From Haloferax prahovense DSM 18310 (GTDB lineage: Archaea > Halobacteriota > Halobacteria > Halobacteriales > Haloferacaceae), in NCBI RefSeq assembly GCF_000336815.1, contig NZ_AOLG01000009.1, positions 434,864 to 496,430 on the forward strand: a DNA stretch of 61,567 nt, written 5' to 3'. Shown here one piece after another: positions 1 through 9,126 of the stretch. Made by a program: the position numbers and the translations under genes. The notes under the pieces are model-generated. The model made no database searches and had not been told where the DNA came from. It worked only from the letters and a program-made list of their open reading frames with translations. The stretch's first letter is position 1, and each line of letters opens with the position of its first letter.

Positions 1-768
<768 letters not shown>

Positions 769-797
769 CCACCGGCTCCACCACCGTCGGCTCCGTC

Positions 798-1043
798 CTA
801 TCGCGGCTTTTCTTCGACCCACGCCGACAGCGACGGCTCGTCGCGGAAGTACAGCCGTTCCCGGACGCCGTCTCGTTCGACCACGGCGAGGAGGTGTTTC
901 TCGGAGAGCCGAATCTCCTCGCCGCTGTAGGTACACGGTTCGATTCGCTCGTCGCCCGGACGCCACAGTCGGTGGGGGACGACGCGGACGATGGTCTCGT
1001 CCCGCCCCGTCGGCGAGCGCCCGGTGTAGTCTGAAAGCGCCAT
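798..1043 (-). CDS. Small hypothetical protein, 81 aa
   Basis: Family not recognised. The product has 81 residues, no membrane segment and one cysteine, with a mixed-charge, probably beta-rich sequence ending in an acidic, aromatic-containing tail. It lies opposite to and between the two acyl-CoA ligase genes; its stop is 30 bp from the acs stop. The ATG is the only in-frame candidate in a normal place. It is supported by typical haloarchaeal composition and by filling an otherwise empty gap. It could be a small nucleic-acid-associated protein, but nothing in the sequence proves this. Confidence 0.6.
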   Translation of the reverse strand: MALSDYTGRSPTGRDETIVRVVPHRLWRPGDERIEPCTYSGEEIRLSEKHLLAVVERDGVRERLYFRDEPSLSAWVEEKPR

Positions 1044-1219
1044 ACGCGCGCTACGAACTCCACGAATAAGGTATTTTCCTGCATAGTTTGTGTAGTAATA
1101 TAGTCTCTCGCGGCCCGAGTCGTGGGCTATTGTCGCTCGGTGTGCGAATTGTTCTCAATCATTCGCGCCGCGGTACCAGCCCGCACATTTATTTTGAACG
1201 TTAGTGAAGGATAGCGCGT

Positions 1220-2842
1220 ATGAAGAAACCACTCCTGGTGACGGAGTTCCTCGACCGCGCGCGGCGGTACTACGGGGACGAGGAGGCGGTCGTGGCGACG
1301 ACGGGCGAGCGCTTTACCTACGACGAACTCGGCGAGCGCGCCGACGGCTTCTCGGCGGCGCTCCAGTCCCGCGGCGTCGAGAAGGGCGACCGGGTCGCAG
1401 TGCTCGACCCGAACACGCACTACCACCTCGAAGCCGCCTACGGGTCGATGCAGCTCGGAGCCGTACACATGCCGCTGAACTACCGGCTCGTCCCGGCCGA
1501 CTTCGAGTACATGCTGAACGACGCGGACGTGACGGCCGTCTACGCCGACTACGCCTTCGCCGAGAAGATAGACGAGGTCCGCGACGAGATTCCGACGGAG
1601 ATTTTCGTCACGAACGACCCCGAGAAGGCCGCCGAATCGACCGACGGCGAGTGGCTCGACTTCGACGAGTTGGTCGCGGAGTCGACCGACTACGAGCGCC
1701 CGGAGATGGACGAAGACGACATCGTCACCATCAACTACACCTCGGGGACGACCGGCGACCCGAAGGGCGTCTGTCGGACCCACCGCGCCGAGACGATTCA
1801 CGCCTACCTCGTCTCGATGCACCAGGATATCGCCGACGACGACGTCTACCTCTGGACGCTCCCGATGTTCCACGTCAACGGCTGGGGCCACATCTACGCG
1901 ATTACCGGACACGGCGCGAAGCACGTCTGCACCCGCGGGGTCGACGCCGAGACCGTGTTAGACGCCATCCGCGACGAGGACGTGTCGTATCTCTGCGCCG
2001 CGCCGACGGTGCTGAACATCCTGATGAAACACTACCGCGAGGCGGGGGGCGTCGAGACGACCGGCGCGAGCCCCGTCCGGGCGGCGACCGCGGGCGCGGC
2101 CCCGCCGGAGGCGACGATTCGGACCGTCGAAGACGAGTTCGGCTGGCGGCTCATGCACGTTTACGGAGCCACCGAGACCGGACCGCTCATCACGACCTCG
2201 GAGGCCGGTCGCTACCTGACAGACGGCGACGACCGCTTCGGCGTGAAGAAGAAACAGGGCATCGGCTACCTCGGCACCGACGTTCGCGTCGTCGACGAGG
2301 ACGGAACCGACGTGCCGAGAGACGACCAGTCCATCGGCGAAATTGTCGTCGCGGGCAACCAGGTGATGGAGAAGTACTGGAACAAACCCGAGGAGACGGA
2401 GGAGGCCTTCTCGGCGCGGCTGGAAGGATATTACCACATGGGCGACCTCGCGGTCGTCGACGAGAACGGCTTCATCAGCATCCAGGACCGCAAGAAGGAC
2501 ATCATCATCTCCGGCGGCGAGAACATCTCCAGCATCGAACTGGAGGACACGCTGTTCGACCACGACGCCGTCGGCGACGTGGCGGTCATCCCCGTTCCGT
2601 CCGACGAGTGGGGCGAGTCGCCGAAGGCGTTCGTCGTGCCGACGAGCGGCGACCCCGACGCGCCGGGTGTCACCGCCGAGGCGCTCATCGAGTTCTGCCG
2701 GGAGCGCATCGCGACGTACAAGGTGCCGAAGGAAATCGAGTTCGTCGCCGAACTCCCGAAGACCGCGACCGGGAAGATTCAGAAGTACGAACTGCGCGAG
2801 CGGGAGTGGGAAGACGAAGGGCGGATGGTCGGGGAAGGATAG
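1220..2842 (+). CDS. AMP-binding acyl-CoA ligase (fatty-acid--CoA ligase type)
   Basis: A 540-residue member of the adenylate-forming ANL superfamily, which activates a carboxylic acid with ATP and transfers the acyl group to CoA. Visible motifs: the P-loop-like YTSGTTGDPKG at about 172-182, YGATETGP at about 313-320, the GYYHMGDLA hinge region at about 401-409 and the C-terminal PKTATGKIQ lysine motif at about 513-521. Length and order fit medium- or long-chain ligases such as AlkK rather than acetyl-CoA synthetase. The ATG at 1220 gives a full N-terminus. Substrate is not deducible; the neighbours (acs, an ABC importer) suggest organic-acid use. Confidence 0.92.
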   Translation: MKKPLLVTEFLDRARRYYGDEEAVVATTGERFTYDELGERADGFSAALQSRGVEKGDRVAVLDPNTHYHLEAAYGSMQLGAVHMPLNYRLVPADFEYMLNDADVTAVYADYAFAEKIDEVRDEIPTEIFVTNDPEKAAESTDGEWLDFDELVAESTDYERPEMDEDDIVTINYTSGTTGDPKGVCRTHRAETIHAYLVSMHQDIADDDVYLWTLPMFHVNGWGHIYAITGHGAKHVCTRGVDAETVLDAIRDEDVSYLCAAPTVLNILMKHYREAGGVETTGASPVRAATAGAAPPEATIRTVEDEFGWRLMHVYGATETGPLITTSEAGRYLTDGDDRFGVKKKQGIGYLGTDVRVVDEDGTDVPRDDQSIGEIVVAGNQVMEKYWNKPEETEEAFSARLEGYYHMGDLAVVDENGFISIQDRKKDIIISGGENISSIELEDTLFDHDAVGDVAVIPVPSDEWGESPKAFVVPTSGDPDAPGVTAEALIEFCRERIATYKVPKEIEFVAELPKTATGKIQKYELREREWEDEGRMVGEG

Positions 2843-2932
2843 GAACGACCGCGTTAAGTCCGCATTTCTGCGGGTAGCCGACTCTTAACCGCGGTCGCGG
2901 GGTCTGGTTTTCGTTCGAGGGCCGAGCGCGGT

Positions 2933-3496
2933 TCAGCGGTCGTCGCAGCCGCAGTCGAGGCCGAGCGAGGCCGGATTGTTGTTGAACGCGTCGAGGGTGT
3001 CTTTGAGCTTCTCGCCGTCCATGTCGTTGGCGTACCAGCTCGTCTGCTTGCTACCGTTCTGCCATGACGAGGTGTGTCTGAGCCACGTGCCGGCCATGTT
3101 CTTGACTTCCTCGATGGTGTAGCCCTCGTAATAGCCGTACTTGATTGTCGCGCTGGTGCACCCCGATTGGAGCGTCCGAAGGTTGAGGACGGTGGCGATG
3201 TAGTGCTTCAGCATTATGACCGCCTTGTCACCTCTCGGCGGGTCGAGCAGAATCTCTTGCCAGTCCTCGTTCGATTTCGTTACACCCGCGATTGTCAGTT
3301 CGTCGCCAGGCCACGTTTCTGGGTGGTTCGCCCAGTAGCCGGGCGTCTTGGGACAATCGATGGTCGCCGCCACGGAGCCGGAGACCGCGGGGATGCCGAT
3401 ACCGATACCGATCGCCGACATCGCGCCGAGTCGGAGCACGGAGCGTCTTGTCGGTCTGAATCCGTCGTTCGTGTCGTTTGTCATAGTGGCTGCCAC
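2933..3496 (-). CDS. Tat-exported protein with a TPGYWxNHP motif, function unknown
   Basis: 187 residues. The N-terminus has a twin-arginine signal (TRRSVLRL at about 17-24) followed by a Gly/Ile hydrophobic stretch, so the folded protein should cross the membrane by the Tat route. The mature part opens with CPKTPGYWANHPETWPG. This pattern resembles a TPGYW-x-NHP signature I associate with secreted and surface proteins of unknown function in bacteria and archaea. Four cysteines (one in that motif, one mid-protein, two at the C-terminus in a CGC pattern) could form disulfides. A TATA-like element lies near 3537-3544. It diverges from the binding-protein gene at 3970. Confidence 0.85.
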   Translation of the reverse strand: MAATMTNDTNDGFRPTRRSVLRLGAMSAIGIGIGIPAVSGSVAATIDCPKTPGYWANHPETWPGDELTIAGVTKSNEDWQEILLDPPRGDKAVIMLKHYIATVLNLRTLQSGCTSATIKYGYYEGYTIEEVKNMAGTWLRHTSSWQNGSKQTSWYANDMDGEKLKDTLDAFNNNPASLGLDCGCDDR

Positions 3497-3969
3497 GAGT
3501 GTGGCTGATGCGTTATTTGCGCTTTGCCGGGTTAGTTATAAATCGGACATTCACGAAGAGCAGGAGCTTAACGGTCGCTGTCGAACCGGGAGAATCACGT
3601 TGAAACGGTGGAATCCGCGTATATATATCTAGTATTCTGATAGTTGTGAACCGATAGTCGACTCGCTCAGGCGGTCGGCGACGCTGCGGACTCGCGGGCG
3701 CAGCGCCCCCACTGAATCGAGTTCGTTGGCTCTGTTTACCGCCTTCGACGACCGGCCTAAGGGGGACGAACGTGGCGAGCAAGTCCGCCACCGGCGCGTA
3801 TTTTACGTCTGCAACGCGTGGGACGTAACGAAGCGCCCGCTCCACCGGTGCCTCCGGCTGGTGGCCCTTGTACTATCCCGTAGACGACCCGATTCTATCA
3901 TTATTGTTAATACAAGTAATAGGGAATCCATACATAACTATTATTAACGATGTATCCGCCGATGTGTCT
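3497..3969. promoter_or_regulatory. Divergent intergenic region with an AT-rich promoter for the ABC operon
   Basis: 473 bp with no convincing gene. It holds a TATA-like run for the leftward gene (about 3537-3544), an AT run at 3617-3635, a GC-rich middle with imperfect inverted repeats, and a long AT-rich stretch at 3890-3955. TTATTA at 3941-3946 lies about 26 nt before the ATG at 3970, the spacing expected for a leaderless haloarchaeal transcript. ORFs spanning the region lack plausible composition. Confidence 0.6.
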
Positions 3970-5358
3970 ATGGCACGGGATAACAAGTCTCTAAATCGAC
4001 GAGACGTGCTGAAGGCGACTGGTGCTGTTGGGACCGCTGGCTTGGCAGGGCTGGCGGGGTGCACCGGCGGCGGCGACGGGAGTAACGGTGGCGACGGAAG
4101 CGGCGGTGGAGGGGGTGGCGGCGGAGACGACGAGTATCCGGCGCTGGGCAACTTCCCCATCGAGGGTGACACGGCCACGTTCGGCTTCAACGTCCCGCAG
4201 TCGGGACCGTACGCCTCGGAGGGTGAAGACGAGCTTCGGGCCTATCAGCTCGCGGTGAAGCACCTCAACGAGGGCGGCGGCTGGGTCGACTCGCAGTTCG
4301 ACGACCTCTCCGGCGACGGCGTCCTCGGCTACACCATCGACCACGTGGACGGGGACACGGCCACGGACGCGGACCAGGCGCGGCAGTCCGCCTCGGGGAT
4401 GATTCAGCGCGACGACGCCATCATGATTTCGGGCGGGTCGTCCTCGGCGGTCGCCATCGCGGTGCAGGGGCTGTGTCAAAACGAGAAAGTCATGTTCATG
4501 TGCTGTCTGACGCACTCGAACGACACCACCGGAAAAGACTGCGTCCGCTACTCCTTCCGCGAGATGTTCAACGCCTACATGACGGGGCAGGCGCTCGCAC
4601 CGGTCGTCCGCGACGCCTACGGAGAGGGCCTGCAGTTCTACCAGCTCTACGCCGACTATAGTTGGGGGCAGACCCAGCAGGCGTCGATGGAGCAGTTCAT
4701 GACGGACGTGGCCGGGGGGGAGCAGATCGAGTCGGTCGCGACCCCGCTCGGAACGTCCGACTACTCGACGTACCTCTCGGAGGCACAGAGCTCCGGTGCG
4801 GACGTGCTCATCTTGAACCACTACGGCCTCGACGGCGCGAACTCCATGCAGCAGGCCATCGACGCCGGCATCGACGAGGACATGGAAATCATCGTTCCGC
4901 TGTACAACCGCCCGATGGCGGAGGCGGCGGGCGGTGCGATAGAGGGAATCTACGGCACCGTCGCGTGGGACTCGCAGATAGACAACACGCCGTCGCAGGA
5001 GTTCACGCAGGCGTTCCGAGACGAGTACGACCGGACGCCATCGGGCCCCGCTCAACTGGCGTACGCACAGACGCTCCAGTACGCGGCCGCCGTCGAGCGC
5101 GCGGGCACGTTCTACCCGCCGGAGGTCATCAAGCAACTCGAAGACTACGAGTACGACAACATCGGGATGGGCTCGGAGACGATGCGCGGCTGTGACCACC
5201 AGGCGCAGCGAGACGTGCCGGTCGTCCAGGGGCTTCCCGCCTCCGAGCAGAGCGAGGGGACGTACTTCAACATCGTCAACATCACCAGCCGCGACGACCT
5301 CGGCTACGCGTGCGACGCCGGGCCGGCGGCCGAGTGTGAACTCGGGTCCTACGAGTAG
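3970..5358 (+). CDS. ABC transporter substrate-binding lipoprotein, LivK-like
   Basis: 462 residues from the chosen ATG at 3970; a longer in-frame start would put AT-rich promoter sequence into the protein. The N-terminus has a Tat signal (RR at 10-11) and a lipobox ending at Cys31, then a Gly-rich linker, so the mature protein is lipid-anchored outside the cell. The remainder is a periplasmic-binding-protein type I fold as in LivK/AmiC receptors. Seven further cysteines in the mature domain are unusual for a haloarchaeal exoprotein. It is first in a transporter operon; the ligand could be branched-chain amino acids, amides or organic acids. Confidence 0.9.
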   Translation: MARDNKSLNRRDVLKATGAVGTAGLAGLAGCTGGGDGSNGGDGSGGGGGGGGDDEYPALGNFPIEGDTATFGFNVPQSGPYASEGEDELRAYQLAVKHLNEGGGWVDSQFDDLSGDGVLGYTIDHVDGDTATDADQARQSASGMIQRDDAIMISGGSSSAVAIAVQGLCQNEKVMFMCCLTHSNDTTGKDCVRYSFREMFNAYMTGQALAPVVRDAYGEGLQFYQLYADYSWGQTQQASMEQFMTDVAGGEQIESVATPLGTSDYSTYLSEAQSSGADVLILNHYGLDGANSMQQAIDAGIDEDMEIIVPLYNRPMAEAAGGAIEGIYGTVAWDSQIDNTPSQEFTQAFRDEYDRTPSGPAQLAYAQTLQYAAAVERAGTFYPPEVIKQLEDYEYDNIGMGSETMRGCDHQAQRDVPVVQGLPASEQSEGTYFNIVNITSRDDLGYACDAGPAAECELGSYE

Positions 5359-5387
5359 ACACTCACCCCCACCGTTATCTTAATGAA

Positions 5388-5395
5388 AGTTAATC
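5388..5395 (+). promoter_or_regulatory. Possible TATA box ahead of the leader ORF and livH
   Basis: AGTTAATC is centred about 26 nt before the ATG at 5418, matching leaderless haloarchaeal promoter geometry. It would give livHMGF an internal promoter separate from that of the binding-protein gene, which would allow different amounts of receptor and permease. Confidence 0.35.
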
Positions 5396-5417
5396 GCAGA
5401 CAACCACGCACACGTAA

Positions 5418-5486
5418 ATGAGTAAGTTTAGCATACCCATGGTAGTTCGCGCTTCGAACATCCGAGGCGGAGGTAGGGGGCGATGA
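5418..5486 (+). CDS. Possible 22-codon leader ORF coupled to livH
   Basis: An ATG at 5418 opens a 22-residue frame (begins MSKFSIPMVV, ends RGGGRGR) whose TGA stop at 5484-5486 overlaps the livH ATG at 5483. The livH Shine-Dalgarno GGAGGT (5469-5474) lies inside the leader. This geometry fits translational coupling by termination and re-initiation. No homology can be judged at this length, and chance is possible. Confidence 0.35.
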   Translation: MSKFSIPMVVRASNIRGGGRGR

Positions 5487-6451
5487 GCCTTCTGTCGGAC
5501 GTACTCGTCATCCTGCTCAACGGGCTGCAGCAGGGGGCTATCTACGTCCTCTTGGCGGTCGGTCTCTCCATCATCCTCGGCACGCTCAAGTTCGTCAACT
5601 TCGCGCACGGCGCGCTGTATCTCGTCGGCACGTACGCGGGGCTGTTCGTCGCGCTGAACGTCCCGCTTTCGAACGGGAAACTGGCCGAGTGGGGCTTTTC
5701 GAGCTTCGGGCTCGACATCGGCTTTCTGGCCGCCCTGCTTTTCGTCCCGCTTTTCGTCTTCGGGGTCGGCCTGCTGATGGAGCGGTACCTCGCGCGAGCG
5801 TTCTACGACCGTCCCGACACCGACCAGATTCTCGTCACGTTCGGCCTCGCAATCGTCGTCCAGGAGCTGTTCCGCGTCCTGTTCGGCAGCAACAGCCTGC
5901 CGTTCGAACAGCCCGAGCGAATCCTCTCTGTCGGCTCGTTCGCCGGCATCCCCGTCTCCGGCCCGATAGCGCTGCCCATCGTGGGTAACTTCCCGCAGTG
6001 GCGGCTCTGGGTCATCGGTATCACGGCCGTCCTCGTGGCGCTCGTGTACCTGCTCGTCGAGTACACCGACTTCGGTCTCGTCGTTCGCGCCGGCACCCGC
6101 GACGCCGAGATGGTCCGACTCCTCGGCATCAAAATCACCCGCCCGTACATCGTGGTCTTCGGTATCGGCGCGGCGCTCGCCGGGGTGGCGGGCGTCGTCG
6201 GCGGCCCGCTGAACGTCGTCAACCCGACCATCGGGACGAACATCCTCGTCCCGGCGTTCCTGACGGTCGTCATCGGCGGGGTCGGAAGCATCGCCGGCGC
6301 GGTCCTCGGCGGCATCGTCTTCGGCCTCACGACCGCCGCGCTCGTCTCCTTCGCGCCCGCGTGGTCGCAGGTCGGCCTGTACGCCATCGCGGCCATCGTC
6401 CTCCTGACGAGGCCGCAGGGCCTCCTCGGCGACGAAGAGGTGACGCCATGA
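5483..6451 (+). CDS. livH: ABC transporter permease, LivH family
   Basis: 322 residues, almost entirely hydrophobic with about eight membrane segments, beginning with LNGLQQGAIYVLLAVGLSII, the typical LivH opening, followed by GTLKFVNFAHGALY. It is one of the two membrane subunits of a HAAT-type importer. A strong Shine-Dalgarno (GGAGGT, 8-nt spacing) precedes the ATG. Its TGA overlaps the ATG of the next permease by 3 nt. The C-terminal TRPQGLLG-type end is normal for the family. Confidence 0.95.
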   Translation: MSLLSDVLVILLNGLQQGAIYVLLAVGLSIILGTLKFVNFAHGALYLVGTYAGLFVALNVPLSNGKLAEWGFSSFGLDIGFLAALLFVPLFVFGVGLLMERYLARAFYDRPDTDQILVTFGLAIVVQELFRVLFGSNSLPFEQPERILSVGSFAGIPVSGPIALPIVGNFPQWRLWVIGITAVLVALVYLLVEYTDFGLVVRAGTRDAEMVRLLGIKITRPYIVVFGIGAALAGVAGVVGGPLNVVNPTIGTNILVPAFLTVVIGGVGSIAGAVLGGIVFGLTTAALVSFAPAWSQVGLYAIAAIVLLTRPQGLLGDEEVTP

Positions 6452-7629
6452 GCGAGAAGGACGCCAACCCGAGCGCGAAGGACGCGCTCGTCGGCGGCAC
6501 CCTCTTCGGTCGCTGGGAGAAACTCCGCGGCCGGGAGGGGACGGTTGTCGGTATCACGGCCATTCTCGTCGCGGTGTTCCCGTACCTCTTCGCCCGCGCA
6601 CCCGTCGTCTCGGGGTTCCTGCAGGGCTACCAGAGCCTCGCGACGCTCATCCTCATCTGGGGCATCTTCGCCATCGGCTTCGACCTGCTGCTCGGCTACA
6701 CCGGACTGCTCTCGTTCGGCCACGCGGCCTTCTGGGGCGGCGCGGCGTACGCCGCGGGCATCGTCGCCAAGAACGTCAGCGGCGACCCCATCGTGATGGT
6801 CGTCTCGGGGACGCTTTTCGCCGTGCTCCTCGCGTGGGTGCTCGGCTTCCTGTCGCTCCGCCGCGGCGGCATCTACTTTTCCATCCTCACGCTGGCGTTC
6901 GCCCAAATGTTCTACTACATGGCCGCGTCGCCGCTGGCGTTCCTGACCAACGGCGAAAACGGCCTGACCGGCGTCGAGGTCGGCAGTTTCCTCGGCGTCA
7001 TCCACCTCGAAGCGGACGTGCCGTCAATCGGCGGGATGCTCCTCGGAACGTGGCTCTACGCCTTCGTCGGCGTCTTCTTCGTCGGCGCGGTCGCGGTCGC
7101 CTACCGCATCCTCAACTCCCCGTACGGGATGGTGTTTCGCGCCATCCGGGAGAACGAACAGCGTGCGGAGTTCGTCGGACTCAACGTCTGGCGGTACAAG
7201 CTCATGGCGTTCATCATCTCGGGCGGGTTCGCGGGCGTCGCCGGGAGCCTCTTTACCATCCACGGTGCGTACGTTCCGCTCCAGTCGCTGTTCTGGACGG
7301 AGTCCGGCGACATCGTCGTCATGACCGTCCTCGGCGGCGCGGGCTCGATGTTCGGACCGGTCCTCGGTGTCGGACTGTACCTCTACATCGAGAACATCGT
7401 CAGCACCATCCAGGCGCTGACGATTCCCTTCACGGGCATCGTGCTCGTCCGGGACTTCGGGTTCTACTGGCACCTGCTCTTGGGCGTCGTCTTCGTCGCG
7501 GTCGTCTGGGTCGTTCCGGACGGCCTGTGGGGCATCCTGAACCGGCTCCGCGAACTCGCGGTCGACCTCGGTTCGAAGGCGGCGAAGCGACTTCGCGCGC
7601 GCTCCGAGAACGGAGGTGGCGGCCAATGA
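6448..7629 (+). CDS. livM: ABC transporter permease, LivM family
   Basis: 393 residues starting at the ATG overlapping the livH stop; GAGGT at 6437-6441 is a likely ribosome site. It has about nine or ten membrane segments and LivM landmarks: LLLGYTGLLSFGHAAFWG around residues 75-92, SLRRGGIYFSILTLAFAQM, and a cytoplasmic coupling loop RAIRENEQRAEFVGLN. The N-terminal 30 residues are a charged cytoplasmic extension. It pairs with LivH to form the pore. The stop overlaps the start of livG by 4 nt. Confidence 0.95.
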   Translation: MSEKDANPSAKDALVGGTLFGRWEKLRGREGTVVGITAILVAVFPYLFARAPVVSGFLQGYQSLATLILIWGIFAIGFDLLLGYTGLLSFGHAAFWGGAAYAAGIVAKNVSGDPIVMVVSGTLFAVLLAWVLGFLSLRRGGIYFSILTLAFAQMFYYMAASPLAFLTNGENGLTGVEVGSFLGVIHLEADVPSIGGMLLGTWLYAFVGVFFVGAVAVAYRILNSPYGMVFRAIRENEQRAEFVGLNVWRYKLMAFIISGGFAGVAGSLFTIHGAYVPLQSLFWTESGDIVVMTVLGGAGSMFGPVLGVGLYLYIENIVSTIQALTIPFTGIVLVRDFGFYWHLLLGVVFVAVVWVVPDGLWGILNRLRELAVDLGSKAAKRLRARSENGGGGQ

Positions 7630-8384
7630 CCCTCCTCGAAACGGAGAACCTCGTCAAGGAGTTCGGCGGCCTCGTCGCGACCGACGACGTGAACCTCACC
7701 GTCGAGGAGGACGAGCGCGTCTCTATCATCGGCCCGAACGGCGCGGGGAAGTCGACGCTCATCAATCTCATCACGCGACGGCTCGACCCGACGAGCGGCG
7801 ATATCCGGTTCAAAGGCGAGTCAATCGTCGGCCTCGAACCGCATCAGGTGGTCCAACGCGGCGTCTCGAAGTCGTTCCAGACCGCCTCTATCTTCCCCGA
7901 CCTCACCGTCAGGGAGAACGCCGAAATCGCGGCGCTGGCGGCCGAGCGCGGCGCGTTCGGCTTCGAGTTCCTGAAACACCGCGACAGCCTCACCGACGTA
8001 CACGGCGTCGCCCGCGACACGCTCGACTCGGTCGGGCTGTTGGACCGCGCGGACACAATCGCGACCGACCTTCCCTACGGCGACAAGCGTCGCCTCGAAA
8101 TCGGTATCGCACTCGCGAGCGAGCCCGACCTGCTTCTCATGGACGAACCGACCGCCGGCATGTCTCCCGAGGAGACGAAGTCGACGGTCGACCTCATCGA
8201 GCGGGTCAAACGCGACCACGGGCTCACGTTCGTCCTCGTCGAACACGACATGGAAATCGTCTTCAGCATCTCAGATCGCATCGTCGTCCTCAGCCGCGGC
8301 GGCATCATCGCCGAGGGGACCCCCGACGAGATTCGGGGCAACGAAGCCGTCCAAGAGGCGTACCTCGGAGGTGTCGAGCTATGA
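7626..8384 (+). CDS. livG: ABC transporter ATP-binding protein, LivG family
   Basis: 252 residues. Walker A GPNGAGKST at 36-44 and Walker B LLLMDEPTAG at about 167-176 are intact; the signature region is the weak form usual in LivG (LPYGDKRRLEIG near 149) rather than LSGGQ. It drives import by ATP hydrolysis on the inner face of the membrane together with LivF. GGAGGT at 7612-7617 gives an 8-nt ribosome-site spacing. It overlaps both neighbours by 4 nt, so the operon is translationally coupled. Confidence 0.95.
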   Translation: MTLLETENLVKEFGGLVATDDVNLTVEEDERVSIIGPNGAGKSTLINLITRRLDPTSGDIRFKGESIVGLEPHQVVQRGVSKSFQTASIFPDLTVRENAEIAALAAERGAFGFEFLKHRDSLTDVHGVARDTLDSVGLLDRADTIATDLPYGDKRRLEIGIALASEPDLLLMDEPTAGMSPEETKSTVDLIERVKRDHGLTFVLVEHDMEIVFSISDRIVVLSRGGIIAEGTPDEIRGNEAVQEAYLGGVEL

Positions 8385-9124
8385 GCCTCCTCGAAATCGA
8401 CGGTGTCGACGCCTACTACGGCGAGAGCCACATCATCCGCGACCTCTCGATGAGCGTCGAGGAGGGCGAGATATGCGCGCTCCTCGGCCGCAACGGCGCG
8501 GGCAAGACCACCACGCTCCGGTGTATCGCCGGCGCGACGCCGCCCGACGTTCGGAAGGGGCAAATTCGGTTCAAGGGCGGCGACATCACGGGCGTCGCCG
8601 CGGAAGACGTGTCGGTGCAGGGAATCTCCCTCGTGCCCGAGGAGCGACGCATCTTCCCGAACCTCTCGGTCGCGGAGAACCTCCACCTCGCCGAGGTGGT
8701 CAACAACAAGTCCAACACGTGGGGTCGGTCGCTGTCGTTCGGTCACAAGGGGATGTCGACCGAGGAGGTCTACGACCAGTTCCCTCGACTGGACGAGCGG
8801 AAGGACCAGCGGGCGGGGACGCTCTCGGGCGGCGAACAGCAGATGCTCGCCATCGCGCGCGCTCTGAAGCAGAACACGGACCTGCTTCTCCTCGACGAGC
8901 CGTACGAGGGGCTCGCGCCCAAGATTATCGAGGACGTGGAGAACGCGGTTGAGCGAATCAGCGACGCGGGCACGACCATCCTCCTCGTCGAACAGAACGC
9001 CGCGGCGGCCATCAAGCTCGCCGACCGCGCGTACGTCATCGACCAGGGGAGCATCGTCTTCGACGGGAGCGCCGACGAACTCCGCGAGGACGACGAGACC
9101 CGCGAGCGGTATCTGGGGGTCTGA
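8381..9124 (+). CDS. livF: ABC transporter ATP-binding protein, LivF family
   Basis: 247 residues. Walker A GRNGAGKTT at 36-44, canonical signature LSGGEQQMLAIARAL from about 148, Walker B LLLLDEPYEGLAP from about 167, then the switch histidine equivalent (LLVEQN) as in LivF. It forms the ATPase dimer with LivG. A Shine-Dalgarno GGAGGT (8367-8372) sits inside the end of livG. Only 2 bp separate its stop from the GTG start of the thioredoxin-like gene, which makes that gene part of the operon. Confidence 0.95.
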   Translation: MSLLEIDGVDAYYGESHIIRDLSMSVEEGEICALLGRNGAGKTTTLRCIAGATPPDVRKGQIRFKGGDITGVAAEDVSVQGISLVPEERRIFPNLSVAENLHLAEVVNNKSNTWGRSLSFGHKGMSTEEVYDQFPRLDERKDQRAGTLSGGEQQMLAIARALKQNTDLLLLDEPYEGLAPKIIEDVENAVERISDAGTTILLVEQNAAAAIKLADRAYVIDQGSIVFDGSADELREDDETRERYLGV

Positions 9125-9126
9125 CC

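Noticed and set aside
3726..3947. 73-codon frame in the intergenic region before the binding protein
   Set aside because: Low-quality composition, runs into the AT-rich promoter and lacks any start signal.
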